Program-made: the position numbers and the translations under genes
Notes under the pieces: model-generated
What the model was told of the DNA's origin: nothing
Database searches by the model: none
Seen by the model: the letters and a program-made list of their open reading frames with translations, nothing else
Shown here: positions 15,536 through 24,234 of the stretch, one piece after another
How positions within the stretch are numbered: position 1 is the first letter of the stretch
Layout of the letters: each line of letters opens with the position of its first letter
Assembly: GCA_964593795.1 (NCBI GenBank)
Contig: CAZQJC010000039.1
Span: 62,001 to 126,000 of the forward strand
Direction: 5' to 3'
DNA from: JAHFDS01 sp964593795
GTDB taxonomy: Bacteria; Myxococcota_A; Polyangia; JAHFDS01
Length of the DNA: 64,000 bases

Positions 15536-16149
15536 GGGGTCCTTCTCCTCTCGCGACGCGCGCGCATGGCGGCGAGCCACATCGGGGATCGACGGGTCCG
15601 GGAGCGGAGCGAGACGCCCTTCCGGCGCAGGACGCGCCAAACGCTCCAGGGGTGCGCGCGGTAGTGCCGCGCGATGGCAGCGATCGAGTACCCGAGCTCG
15701 TAGTCCCGGCAGACGCGCGTCGCCTGGAGGGGGCCGCGCCGCCGGACGGGTGCGGACGCACGCGCTGGCGATCGCACCGGTCGCTTACTGGTCTCCTTGC
15801 GCGGGCGCTTTCGGCGCTCCGTCCTCATCTGCGCGTACAGGTCCGCCATGTGCTGCCGCATCCAGAGCCGCAGGCGAGCGGGATGGAGGCGCAGCTCGGT
15901 GGCCATCTGGCCGATCGAGCGACCGCGGCCGCGCAGCAGGTGGATCTGTGCCCGCCGCGTGTCGATCGCGAGGCGGACCGCGGCGATCGGCTGGCGGCGA
16001 GCCCGCAGGCCTCGTCGCGCGAGCCGGTACTGCACTGCGCGCGTGCAGACCTGGTGGATCGCCGCGATCTCCTCGACCGCGACGCCCGCCTCGAACAGGC
16101 GCACGATGTCCTCCACCTGCTCGCGGCGGAGCGGCACGCCCCGGCTCAC
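15532..16149 (-). CDS. Multi-HTH DNA-binding protein (three HTH units)
   Basis: A 205-residue, strongly basic protein with three resolvase/homeodomain-like HTH units: residues about 10-40 (EQVEDIVRLFEAGVAVEEIA), about 55-95 (GRSIGQMATELRLHPARLRL) and about 140-175 (DYELGYSIAAIARHYRAHPW). An RRKRPRKETSKRP linker joins the second and third. The start is GTG 16149 by GTGA overlap with the upstream gene. It may bind a repeated DNA site; candidates are a packaging initiation site (TerS role) or the repeated border elements. Transposase-type HTHs are an alternative, but no catalytic domain follows. Confidence 0.6.
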   Translation of the reverse strand: MSRGVPLRREQVEDIVRLFEAGVAVEEIAAIHQVCTRAVQYRLARRGLRARRQPIAAVRLAIDTRRAQIHLLRGRGRSIGQMATELRLHPARLRLWMRQHMADLYAQMRTERRKRPRKETSKRPVRSPARASAPVRRRGPLQATRVCRDYELGYSIAAIARHYRAHPWSVWRVLRRKGVSLRSRTRRSPMWLAAMRARRERRRTP

Positions 16150-16328
16150 GGGCGGTCTCCTCGCTTGCCGCCGCGCGCGAGCAGCTCGCGCTGCAGGGTG
16201 GCCAGCATCTCCGAGTGCTTCATGAGCGCCTTGGCGAGCCACTCGCCCGCCCGGGCGACGCCCTGGCCGATCTGGACCGCCGAGAGGTAGCAGACCGCGC
16301 CCCAGAAGACGTGCAGGTACCAGGGCAT
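16146..16328 (-). CDS. Small membrane-associated protein, unknown
   Basis: A 60-residue protein: MPWYLHVFWGAVCYLSAVQI forms one hydrophobic helix at the N-terminus, followed by an amphipathic helix and a basic end. ATGA overlap with the kinase gene and GTGA overlap with the multi-HTH gene show that it is translated within the operon. One-helix proteins of this size in phages can be host-takeover or lysis-timing factors; no assignment. Confidence 0.55.
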   Translation of the reverse strand: MPWYLHVFWGAVCYLSAVQIGQGVARAGEWLAKALMKHSEMLATLQRELLARGGKRGDRP

Positions 16329-17317
16329 CACGACGCCTCCGGCAGCACGCGTGCCAGGCGAGCCTCGAGGAGCTGGTCCACCTGGGTGAGCAGCTCGGGG
16401 ACACCGGTCTTGCGGCGCAGCACGGCCCCGAACACCTCGTCGGGCAGGTGGTCGCACGCGGTCTCGCTCGTGTCCTCGACCGCCGGGACCGGCAGATCGG
16501 TTCGTACCGAGCGCCAGACCTCGCCGCCCGCCGCCTCGATGGCCGCCTTCTCGTTGGGGTAGCGCACGTCGTCCACGACAATGCGCGCGGCGTCCGAACG
16601 CTCCAGGCTGTCACGCCAGAGGTCGATCCAGACCGAGGGCGAGATGTGGGTCCTCGCGCCACCTCCGACGGTCGTCATGATCTCGCGCGGGCTGTAGAGC
16701 CGCGCGGCGCCCGCGAACAGCGGGGCGAACACGGCCTCCCAGCGCGCGAGCAGGTCCGCGCCGCTGTATCCGTACGAGCGCGTTCCCGCCGGCGGGAGCA
16801 GCGCCACGGCGTCTCTCGCCAGGGCCCAAGGCTCCATCCCCGTCACGTCCACGCACGGCGACTCCTTGAGCCAGCCATCGGCCTGGGCCTCGGTCATCCG
16901 GAAGAGCTGGGCGCACAGCACCTCCTTGAGTGGACCGGCGAAGCGGATGCGCACGAAGCCGTGTCGGTCGATGAGGTGCCGCGCGATCGTCGTCTTGCCG
17001 TGCTGCAGCTTGCCGTGGAGGCCGATCAGGATGCGATGGCCCGCCACGGAGGCGGTGTTCCTGGGCGCGCGCCCCTCCGCGAGCAGCCGCCGACGGCGGA
17101 GCTCTCCCGCACGGTCGGCCGCCGCGGCCTGGCGCAGGCTTCGCGTGGCGGCGTTCGGGCAAGTGCAGCGGTCCTGGGCCTGGAGCTCCAGGCAGCGGTC
17201 GTTCGCGAGGAGCCCCTGCTTGCGCGGGCAGAGCACCGCGCCCTCGGGCTCCCAGGTCTTGCCGCGGTCGATCGAGGACGACACCTCGATGAGCGCCTGC
17301 ACGTGGCGGGCGTTCAT
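16328..17317 (-). CDS. Deoxynucleoside monophosphate kinase
   Basis: A 329-residue protein. Residues 95-329 carry a P-loop, GLHGKLQHGKTT (99-110), then FAGPLKEVL, DLWRDS and VVDDVRYPNE, features of phage dNMP kinases (T4 gp1-like). These phosphorylate dNMPs for phage DNA synthesis. An N-terminal 55-residue extension has Cys30, 42, 51 and 53 and could bind zinc. It overlaps the genes on both sides by four bases. Its presence fits a phage that supplies its own nucleotide precursors. Confidence 0.8.
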   Translation of the reverse strand: MNARHVQALIEVSSSIDRGKTWEPEGAVLCPRKQGLLANDRCLELQAQDRCTCPNAATRSLRQAAAADRAGELRRRRLLAEGRAPRNTASVAGHRILIGLHGKLQHGKTTIARHLIDRHGFVRIRFAGPLKEVLCAQLFRMTEAQADGWLKESPCVDVTGMEPWALARDAVALLPPAGTRSYGYSGADLLARWEAVFAPLFAGAARLYSPREIMTTVGGGARTHISPSVWIDLWRDSLERSDAARIVVDDVRYPNEKAAIEAAGGEVWRSVRTDLPVPAVEDTSETACDHLPDEVFGAVLRRKTGVPELLTQVDQLLEARLARVLPEAS

Positions 17318-17508
17318 GGCGCCTTCCCCTCTGCGGCCTCGGGCTCCTCACCCAGGATGCGCCGCACCTCGGGGTCCAACCCGGCGCGATCGCGGAGCAG
17401 GAAGAACACCGCGTCGCGAAGGTACTGGACGGCGGGCCGGGCCTCCTTGCGCGCGATCAGTCGCAGCGCTTCCGCCTGGCGGGCGTCGAGCTCGAGCGTG
17501 AGCCTCAT
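17314..17508 (-). CDS. Small ribbon-helix-helix-like protein
   Basis: A 64-residue protein: MRLTLELDARQAEALRLIA is a beta strand plus helix as in ribbon-helix-helix DNA-binding dimers, followed by a second helix and acidic tail. GGAGGTGCACC precedes ATG 17508. It overlaps the methyltransferase stop and the kinase start. A likely regulator or antitoxin-like protein; only the fold is suggested by the sequence. Confidence 0.55.
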   Translation of the reverse strand: MRLTLELDARQAEALRLIARKEARPAVQYLRDAVFFLLRDRAGLDPEVRRILGEEPEAAEGKAP

Positions 17509-18611
17509 GGTGCACCTCCTCCACGGTCGTGGGTGAGCGCCGCGACGCCAGCCAGGCGGCGGCGGGCGAGGTCGAAGTAGGACGCCTCGCGCTCGATGCC
17601 GATGAAGTCGAAGCCCTCCTGCGCGCACGCGACGCCGGTCGTGCCCGAGCCCATGAACGGGTCGAGCACCACGCCACCCGGCTTGCCGGCGACCAGCCGC
17701 ACCAGGTGACGCATGAGCTCGAGAGGCTTGACCGTCGGGTGCTCGTTCTCCTGATCCTCCAGGCCCGCGTCGCGCTCCTTGCGGCTGGCCTTCGGGATGA
17801 CGAAGAACCGCGTGGCCGCGCCGAGCAGGCCGCCAGCCCGAGCCTCCTCGTACTCCACCCTGGCCTCGCGCGCGTGGCCGTGAAGCCCGCCCCGGGACGA
17901 GAACGCGCCGGATGGGCCGCGGCGGGCGGGCAGCGCGCCGGCGTGCGTGCCGGTACCGCCGGCGACGACCACCCCGTCCGGCGATGCCGAGCACTGCGTG
18001 TCCTCCACGAGCACGTTCGCGGGGAACCGTCCGGGCGGTGCCCACGACGTGCGAGGGCGTGTGTCCCGGTCGTAGACGCGATTCCGGCGCGGCGACTCGC
18101 GAAACCGCGTGTGGTCGTTGTTCGCGATCGCGCGCGTGCGGTCGCGCCGGCCCGCGAACGGGATGCGGCAGGCCTCGACGTGCAGCGCCCCCACGTCGTG
18201 CCGCGCGAGGTTGTCCTCGACCGACCCCTCCAGCCGCCGGCGCGCCAGGACGATGAGCTCGACCGCGGGCTTGAGGCCCGTGCCGAACCCCTGCCAGTCG
18301 CCACGCAGCATCCGCGCCTTGGGCAGGCCGTTGGCGTGGATCCAGCAGAGCACGTCGCGGATCTCGAAGCCCGCGGCCTCGATCACCGTGGCCAGGTGAT
18401 GGAAGGTCCGCGTCCCACCGAACGCGACCAGATGCCCTCCAGGTCGGAGCACGCGCAGGCACTCCGTGGCCCAGGTCCCGTCCGGCGGTTGCTCGTCCCA
18501 GCTCGAGCCCAGGAACCCGATGCCGTAGGGCGGGTCGGTGACCACCGCGTGCACGCTCGAGGTGCCGAGCGTGGGCAGGAGGCGCGTGCAGTCCCCGTGG
18601 ATGAGCCGCAT
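17505..18611 (-). CDS. DNA methyltransferase, beta class (N4-cytosine/N6-adenine)
   Basis: A 368-residue protein. Catalytic motif IV DPPYG is near residue 28 and the SAM-binding motif I DPFMGSGTTG near 331; the order IV-then-I is that of beta-class amino-methyltransferases. A large central segment (130-300) would be the target-recognition domain. ATG 18611 overlaps the phosphoesterase stop. Phage orphan methylases protect phage DNA from host restriction or influence packaging and replication. No cognate restriction enzyme is adjacent. A second methylase of the same class lies at 27181-27978. Confidence 0.88.
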   Translation of the reverse strand: MRLIHGDCTRLLPTLGTSSVHAVVTDPPYGIGFLGSSWDEQPPDGTWATECLRVLRPGGHLVAFGGTRTFHHLATVIEAAGFEIRDVLCWIHANGLPKARMLRGDWQGFGTGLKPAVELIVLARRRLEGSVEDNLARHDVGALHVEACRIPFAGRRDRTRAIANNDHTRFRESPRRNRVYDRDTRPRTSWAPPGRFPANVLVEDTQCSASPDGVVVAGGTGTHAGALPARRGPSGAFSSRGGLHGHAREARVEYEEARAGGLLGAATRFFVIPKASRKERDAGLEDQENEHPTVKPLELMRHLVRLVAGKPGGVVLDPFMGSGTTGVACAQEGFDFIGIEREASYFDLARRRLAGVAALTHDRGGGAP

Positions 18612-19885
18612 CACGCGCCCCGCGCCGCCCGGCGCGCGCCATGCCGGTACACGGTGATGCGAGGCTTCATGTCCTCCCGCGTGCGCAAGAACACCTTGCG
18701 CGTCCACTCGATCCCGTTCTCGGCCGTGACCCCGTGGATGAGCTGCACCGGCGTGTTGGCCTCGACGATCACCTTCGAAAAGCTGTTGGCGCCGATCCAG
18801 TTGCCGTTCACGATCGCGTCGCCGAGGCTCGAGGACAGCGCGGCCTCACTGTGGTGGTGCCCGCAGTGCAGATAGTTCACGGGCTTCTGCAGGACCTGCT
18901 GGTACTTCGCGACCGCGCGCTGGATGCCGTAGAAGGGCAGCCCGCCCCAGCCCTTGATGTCGTCCCCGTGGACGAGCAGGTGGGTCCAGCCCCAGGTCTC
19001 GACCACCTGGAACCAGGCCTGCGGGAAGTGGCAGGTGACGTTGTCGAGCCCGAGCGCGCCGAGGCGCAGCTCGATGATGTGATAGAGGATGAGGTCCCAG
19101 TTGCAGCGGAAGGGCGCCTCGCCGTAGCTGCCGACCCGGCCGTGGTTGCCCCCGACGCCGTAGAGCGTGAACTTGACCTCGGGGAAGGTGGCGACGATGC
19201 GCGCGATCGCCTGGGCGAAGTCATTCGCGCCATGCACGACCTGCTTGTAGATGTCGAAGTCGAGCTCGTAGGCCTGCGATCGGAAGATCGAGTGGCCCTC
19301 GACGATGTCCCCGAGCATCGCGATCACGACGCCCTCGAGAGGCACCGCGGCGCGGCGCTCGCGAATGGTCTCGGTGACGACCTCCTCCCACCTGGCGAGC
19401 TTGGCGAGGAAGATGGTCCAGTCGTGCTGGTTGAGGCCGCCCATCTTCTCGAGGTCGACACACGTGCCGAGCTGGACGTCCGACACCTCGCACCAGAGGA
19501 GCTCGGGACGCCCGGCCGGCCGCTCGTCCGGCGTGGGCTCGGGGACCACCTGCAAGACGTCCGGCGCGATCTTGCAGAGCGCGGCGTCGATCTTCTCGAG
19601 GATGATCTCGGTCATCCCCTGGGCCTTGCGCTTCTGGGCGCGATCCTTGGCCTGGACACGCAGGTAGAGCTCGTCGCGCGGCGTCAGCTCGCTGCGCTTC
19701 TTGTCGACCTTGAGGAAGCTCGCCGGCGTGCCCTGGCCGTGCCGCTTGAACGCGTTGGCCAGCGAGTCCAGGGTCACGGGCAGGCCGGTGGCCCTCGCGA
19801 TGTCCGGCAGCGCCTCCGCGAGGGCGGTGTGGTGCTGGAGGATCTTCTTGGCGGCGGCGAGGAGCTTGCGATTCCAGACGGTCAT
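18611..19885 (-). CDS. Calcineurin-like metallophosphoesterase
   Basis: A 424-residue protein. The C-terminal 300 residues have the metallophosphoesterase motifs in order: VSDVQLG (D-x-x), MLGDIVEG (GD), GGNHGR (GNH), LLVHGDD and GHHH. These coordinate two metal ions. The N-terminal 120 residues form a helical HTH-like/linker part (ALAEALPDIARATGLPVTL). It is located between TerL and a methyltransferase in the operon. Phage homologues may be nucleases or phosphatases acting on DNA ends or nucleotides; substrate unknown. The start ATG at 19885 lies 11 bases after the TerL stop. Confidence 0.82.
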   Translation of the reverse strand: MTVWNRKLLAAAKKILQHHTALAEALPDIARATGLPVTLDSLANAFKRHGQGTPASFLKVDKKRSELTPRDELYLRVQAKDRAQKRKAQGMTEIILEKIDAALCKIAPDVLQVVPEPTPDERPAGRPELLWCEVSDVQLGTCVDLEKMGGLNQHDWTIFLAKLARWEEVVTETIRERRAAVPLEGVVIAMLGDIVEGHSIFRSQAYELDFDIYKQVVHGANDFAQAIARIVATFPEVKFTLYGVGGNHGRVGSYGEAPFRCNWDLILYHIIELRLGALGLDNVTCHFPQAWFQVVETWGWTHLLVHGDDIKGWGGLPFYGIQRAVAKYQQVLQKPVNYLHCGHHHSEAALSSSLGDAIVNGNWIGANSFSKVIVEANTPVQLIHGVTAENGIEWTRKVFLRTREDMKPRITVYRHGARRAARGA

Positions 19886-19896
19886 GCAGATCCCTC

Positions 19897-21540
19897 TCAG
19901 GTGAGGACGAAGGCCATGCGCTTGCCGAGGCGCTCGGCGGCGAACACCGCGTACGTCGCGGCGTCGAGGAAGTGCGGGTCGCCCCGCGTGTAGACCCACT
20001 CGTACGTGTACTCGCCGGTGTGCTGGCGCTTGCGCTCCTCGTTGAGCGCCATGCGCTCGCGCCGCTGGCGCACCACGCTGGTCAGGTGGTCTCGGAAGTG
20101 CTCGTAGAGGTTCTGGGGACCGACGAAGCCACGGCGGTCCCGGATCACCTGCAGGTAGCCCTCGCTGCGCGGGATGGCGATGCGCCGGTTCTGGAACTGC
20201 CCGAGCGCGAACTCCATCGCGCTGTACTTGTTGAGCAGCACCCACCAGGCGATCTTGGTCATCGCGGTGGCGCGCCGGAGCGGCACGGCCTGCCGGCGGC
20301 GATCCGACCACTGCACCATGTCCTTGGCGTTCGGCGTCCACCAGGCGAGGAACACCTTGCGCGGGAACGCGCGCGCGAAGTTGGCCGCCTCGTTGAAGTT
20401 CGGCATCGCGTCGCAGACGCAGACGTCGATGCGGTCGGAGATCATGAGCTCGTGGCAGCGGCGGAAGGGATCGTCCTCCTCGACCACCTCGAGGCGCACC
20501 AGCCGGCGATGCGTGCCGGTCTGCTGCAGGACGACGATGTAGTTGAAGCCCGCCATCTGGTCGACGCCCATGCACATGCGGCCGTCGGGCAGGCCATCGC
20601 GCGCGGTGGGCCGCTCCCACGCGATGCCGTCGGTGATGCAGGCATCGAGCTCGTCGGCGGTCAGGCCAATGTTCTTGGGATCGACGAAGGGGACGCCGAG
20701 CTTGGCGTTGTAGAACTCCTGACGGTTGTCGGTCTCCTGGAAGGTCTGCCAGATCTTGCGCGGCGAGATGTATCGCGAGAGGAGCTGGCTCATGTGGTAG
20801 CCGCGGAGCGCGGACGTTGGGTTGTGGGGGACGTAGCGACCGTTCTGGGGATCACGGATGCGATGCCCGCAGCGTGGGCAGCGGTAGTAGCAGTCCCCGG
20901 ATGAGGTCACCGCGATGCAGTCCGGAAAGACGTCGGAGAGCACGATGCCGTCCGGGCAGCCGCACCGGGTGTGGAAGTAGTGCTGGTCGGAGCGCAGGAA
21001 GCGCGCGTGGATGTCGGCGTTGGGAATGCCCGCGGTCGACGCGAAGTACTTCACCTGGTACGCGGAGTGGGAGACGCGCTCCTCGGCTTGGCTGATGTCT
21101 CTCGCCTCGGTGAGACGGACCTCGTCGAACGCGAGCACGTCGAGCGGCGTGGAATCCTTGGAGGCCGTGCCGCCGATGTGCTGGAGGTAGAGGGAGCTCG
21201 GCCCGAACTGCTTGAGCGAGAGCGTACCGTCGGCCGTGAGCTTGGCGCGTAAGCCCTTGTTCTGCTCGATGAGCTTGGAAAGGCGATCCTTGGACAGCTT
21301 CTCCACGCCCTCTTTCGTGGGGAAGTAGAGGCCCGCCTTGACCGTGTGCTCCGAGACCCACCACAGCAGGCGGAGCAGGAGCCAGATGGTCGCTCCGATC
21401 TGCGCGGCTTTCAGCAGCACAATCTCATCGCTGTCGTCGGCGTACAGAGGCAGGAGATAACGGTGCGCCTTCCAGTCGAACGGCCGGCTGTCGACCCGGA
21501 AGTCGTTCCGCATGAGCCACTCGAGGAAGGGCATTGCCAT
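19897..21540 (-). CDS. Phage terminase large subunit (GpA-like)
   Basis: A 547-residue protein. ATPase: variant Walker A KAAQIGATI at 44-52 and Walker B VLAFDEV with Asp139-Glu140. A zinc-ribbon-like insert (CGCPDG...CPRCGH, about 193-222) is typical of GpA-type terminases. The C-terminal RNase H-like nuclease shows MGVDQMAG, VCDAMPNF and HFLDAATYA with the expected acidic residues. It cuts concatemers and drives DNA into the prohead through the portal. The TerL stop precedes the phosphoesterase gene; an HNH endonuclease gene ends one base upstream. Confidence 0.9.
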   Translation of the reverse strand: MAMPFLEWLMRNDFRVDSRPFDWKAHRYLLPLYADDSDEIVLLKAAQIGATIWLLLRLLWWVSEHTVKAGLYFPTKEGVEKLSKDRLSKLIEQNKGLRAKLTADGTLSLKQFGPSSLYLQHIGGTASKDSTPLDVLAFDEVRLTEARDISQAEERVSHSAYQVKYFASTAGIPNADIHARFLRSDQHYFHTRCGCPDGIVLSDVFPDCIAVTSSGDCYYRCPRCGHRIRDPQNGRYVPHNPTSALRGYHMSQLLSRYISPRKIWQTFQETDNRQEFYNAKLGVPFVDPKNIGLTADELDACITDGIAWERPTARDGLPDGRMCMGVDQMAGFNYIVVLQQTGTHRRLVRLEVVEEDDPFRRCHELMISDRIDVCVCDAMPNFNEAANFARAFPRKVFLAWWTPNAKDMVQWSDRRRQAVPLRRATAMTKIAWWVLLNKYSAMEFALGQFQNRRIAIPRSEGYLQVIRDRRGFVGPQNLYEHFRDHLTSVVRQRRERMALNEERKRQHTGEYTYEWVYTRGDPHFLDAATYAVFAAERLGKRMAFVLT

Positions 21541-21541
21541 G

Positions 21542-22222
21542 TCAGCGCTGCCTCGGGAGTGTCGGCAGCAGTGCCAACTCGGGAGAAATGCCCTCCCGAA
21601 GCCGCCTCTTGATCGTCGTGGCTGCGAGGCCGATCTGCTCGGCCCAGTCGAGAATGGTTCGCGTCTGGCCGTTCGCGGTCAGGCGCGCGTTATCGCGTCG
21701 GTTCCACTGCTGCTCCCGCGGCGTCGCCCAGCGGACGTTGCCGGGGGCGTAGTCACCGTCGACGTCGATGCGATCGAGGCTGTGGCGTATCGAAGGCCGA
21801 GGACCCAGGTCATCCAGGAAGTCCGCGAAGGAGGTGCGCCATCGATCGCAGACGCCGATCCCGCGGCCGCCGTACCGTTGGAACTGCGAACAGCGGAGGT
21901 TCGTGCAGCGGTAGATCATCGCTGCCCACGCCCGGTACTCTGGTGACTGGGCGCCTCCCGCGGTATGGCCGTGCTTCACTCGCCGGCCGGTTCCCGAGCG
22001 GGCCATCCGCGAGAAGGCCTCCACGATTCGACAGCCGCACGACCGGCTTCGCCCGGCGGTCAGGCTGCGCTCGATGACCGTGCGCTGTGTGCCGCAGTCA
22101 CAACTGCAGCGCCATCGTGGCGGCCGTCCCTCGATCCGGTCGAGGAGAGTCCAGCGGCCGACTCGACAGCCAGCGGCGAGGGCGACGCCCTGCTCGATCA
22201 ACGGGGTTGCGGCTGTGCTCAT
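21542..22222 (-). CDS. HNH endonuclease (possible homing endonuclease)
   Basis: A 226-residue protein. A Cys-rich N-terminal zinc segment (CSCDCG...CGC) is followed by the phage HNH pattern SLDRIDVDGDYAPGNVRWAT (about residues 155-174) and an AP2/NUMOD-like C-terminal DNA-binding helix (TILDWAEQIGLAATTIKRRL). The domain order matches free-standing phage homing endonucleases, which spread by cutting cognate alleles; some HNH proteins near terminases help packaging. ATGA overlap with the helicase gene. The location directly before terL is the classic site for such elements. Confidence 0.85.
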   Translation of the reverse strand: MSTAATPLIEQGVALAAGCRVGRWTLLDRIEGRPPRWRCSCDCGTQRTVIERSLTAGRSRSCGCRIVEAFSRMARSGTGRRVKHGHTAGGAQSPEYRAWAAMIYRCTNLRCSQFQRYGGRGIGVCDRWRTSFADFLDDLGPRPSIRHSLDRIDVDGDYAPGNVRWATPREQQWNRRDNARLTANGQTRTILDWAEQIGLAATTIKRRLREGISPELALLPTLPRQR

Positions 22223-23526
22223 GATCCCGGCGCCCGCGCAAAGCACATGCGCGAAAAATCAGTCGTGATGGGAACGAGGACGCCCTTGCGCTCCGACCGG
22301 TTCTTGGCGAGGAACAGCCGCATCTGCGGCGGGTCCATCTGCTCCTCTTCCTGGGTCTGGCAGAGGGCGATGACGACGTCGGCGATCATCGCCTTGTCGA
22401 AGCTCTCGGACAGGTCCTCGAGGCCGACGACCTCCTTCTTGAGCGCCGCGCGGTTCGACTGGGTGGCGGTCCAGACCGGGCACTCGAGCTCGACGGCGAG
22501 GCCGCGGATCTCCTCGAACACCACCGCGAGCTCGTGTCGGCGCTCCGAGTAGCGGGCGCTTGGCCTCATGAGGTCGCCGTAGTCGATGACGACCATCTCG
22601 GGCCGGAAGCCGGTCGCCGCGAGCTGCTCGAGGTGCGCCCGCACCATCTGGACCGTCGCGGCATGCGGCGGCCACTGCTTGATGAGCAGCGCGTCGCCGA
22701 ACGTGGCGTGTAGCCGGCTCAGCTTGAGGGCGACGTCCTCGGCGTGCTCGTCGAGCTCGCTCATGCGAAGGCCCGTCCAAGCCGCGTCGGCGCGCGCAGC
22801 GACGGCCGAGTCGGACATCTCGAGCGTGTAGAAGACGACGCGCCCGCCCGAGACCAGCGCGCGTCGCGCGAACGACAGGAGCGCGATGCTCTTGCCCCGG
22901 TTCGTGGGCGCGAGGATGAGGCCCATCTCGCCGGCCGACAGGCCACCACGGAACAGACAGCCATCGAGCTCGGGGATCCCGGTCGGGAAGACGCGCCGGA
23001 GAGCGTCCTCGCGGGCACCCAGCAGCCGTGCGCTGGCGTCGCGGAAGTAGTGGAGCCCGAGGTCGAGGTCATGCAATCCCGAGTCGAGCGCGCGCGTGAG
23101 GACGCGCCGGATGTCGTGCCAACGGCCCTTCGGCATGAGCGTCAGGCTCTCGTCGAGCGCCTTGCGCAGGCTCTGGAACACGATGAAGTCCGAGACCTGC
23201 TCGAGCACGTAGGCGCGCTCGCCGGGCATGACCTCGCTCTCGAGGCGGTCCAGCAGGTCGACGTGGGCGGGGATCTCCGCTCGCGTGATCTCGTCGCTCT
23301 CGACCGCCCGCCGCAGCCGCTCCTGGAGGATCGGCATTGTGAGCGGACCGCGGTAGTCCTCGAAGTGGTCGCGCATGGCGCCGAACGCGAACGCGCACGC
23401 CTTGACGTCGAAGTGATCGGGCCGCAGCGCGTGCGTCACGCGAGACAGCGCGACCGCGTCCTGGAAGAACACGCGCGTGACCAGCACCTGGAACGTGGGG
23501 TCGAAGCCCAGGGTGGGCGTGCTCAT
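22219..23526 (-). CDS. Replicative DNA helicase, DnaB-like
   Basis: A 435-residue protein. The N-terminal helical domain (1-150) resembles the DnaB N-domain. The RecA-like core (165-435) has Walker A APTNRGKS (206-213), then YTLEMSD, Walker B VVIDYGDL and TQSNR, all standard for DnaB/KaiC-type hexameric helicases. It unwinds DNA at phage forks. ATG 23526 overlaps the upstream gene and its stop overlaps the HNH gene. No primase was identified in the window; the upstream gene 23523-24155 might be a loader or initiator. Confidence 0.88.
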   Translation of the reverse strand: MSTPTLGFDPTFQVLVTRVFFQDAVALSRVTHALRPDHFDVKACAFAFGAMRDHFEDYRGPLTMPILQERLRRAVESDEITRAEIPAHVDLLDRLESEVMPGERAYVLEQVSDFIVFQSLRKALDESLTLMPKGRWHDIRRVLTRALDSGLHDLDLGLHYFRDASARLLGAREDALRRVFPTGIPELDGCLFRGGLSAGEMGLILAPTNRGKSIALLSFARRALVSGGRVVFYTLEMSDSAVAARADAAWTGLRMSELDEHAEDVALKLSRLHATFGDALLIKQWPPHAATVQMVRAHLEQLAATGFRPEMVVIDYGDLMRPSARYSERRHELAVVFEEIRGLAVELECPVWTATQSNRAALKKEVVGLEDLSESFDKAMIADVVIALCQTQEEEQMDPPQMRLFLAKNRSERKGVLVPITTDFSRMCFARAPGS

Positions 23527-24155
23527 GGGCGCGCCGCCCCCTGCCGGCCGCGCTGGGCGCGAAGGCGCTCGAGCTCGGCGAGGTCGATGCCGGGCTGGCG
23601 CTCGAAGTGGCCGGTGGCCTCGATCTCGCGCCAGAGGGCCTGGTCGCGCAGCCAGCCGGCGTCGAACACGCCGGCGTCGGGGCCGCCGAAGGCGCGCAGG
23701 ATCTCCTCGGGCGTGGCGCTCCAGCGGTCGCAGAGCTCGCGCAGGGTTCGCTCCTGGTGCTCGCATCGCTGCCGGCGGCTGGCGGTCGCGACGCTCCCCT
23801 CGGCGAGCACCCGCCCTTCCTTCCGCTCCGCCTGCCTCCGCTGCCAGGCGCTGACCCGCTCGGCCGCGGTGATGCCGCGCCGCTGGTGCAGGTGGCGCAC
23901 CTGCGGGTGCCGGCCGCGGCGGGTGTGCTCGAACCAGAAGTGCGCCTCGATGTAGGCGTCGTAGGGGACGCCCAGCTCGTCGGCGAGCTCCGCCGCGAGG
24001 ACGTGGTGCACGAAGTTGGGATCGGTGGGCTGCGGCCCCGAGCGACCGAAGGCACCGAAGGGATGCGGCCGGCGCAGGTAGGCCCGGAGCTTGCGGTGGT
24101 AGGCCCACGCGAACGTGACACCGCGGGCGATCTGGTCGGCCGAGTAGGTCCGCAT
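23523..24155 (-). CDS. Operon-leading phage protein upstream of helicase
   Basis: A 210-residue protein, basic and helical, no recognised domain. A His/Arg-rich middle (HTRRGRHPQVRHLHQRRG) and a C-terminal helix-rich part (ATPEEILRAFGG) could bind nucleic acid. The start at ATG 24155 is chosen because the upstream extension runs through the divergent regulatory element. It is the first gene of the helicase-terminase operon and translationally coupled to the helicase, so an initiator, loader or primase-helper role is possible but unproven. Confidence 0.6.
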   Translation of the reverse strand: MRTYSADQIARGVTFAWAYHRKLRAYLRRPHPFGAFGRSGPQPTDPNFVHHVLAAELADELGVPYDAYIEAHFWFEHTRRGRHPQVRHLHQRRGITAAERVSAWQRRQAERKEGRVLAEGSVATASRRQRCEHQERTLRELCDRWSATPEEILRAFGGPDAGVFDAGWLRDQALWREIEATGHFERQPGIDLAELERLRAQRGRQGAARP

Positions 24156-24166
24156 GTCCGATTCGC

Positions 24167-24229
24167 GAATCACTCGTGGTGAAAGCGGTCGACCCAAGCC
24201 ATTTGGCCCGAGCGCTTTCTGCACGAGTG
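24167..24229. repeat. Repeated operon-border element, divergent pair (copy D)
   Basis: Two copies face outward. Plus strand 24202-24229: TTTGGCCCGAGCGCT, TTCT, GCACGAGTG. Minus strand of 24167-24195: GGGTCGACCGCTTTCACCAC then GAGTGATTC. They share CGCTTTC..CACGAGTG, giving an imperfect inverted repeat of about 63 bases between the divergent helicase operon (start 24155) and the endolysin (start 24235). GAATCACTCGTG at 24167-24178 is identical to 9251-9262. The arrangement fits divergent promoters or a shared operator. Confidence 0.75.
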
Positions 24230-24234
24230 GCCAC

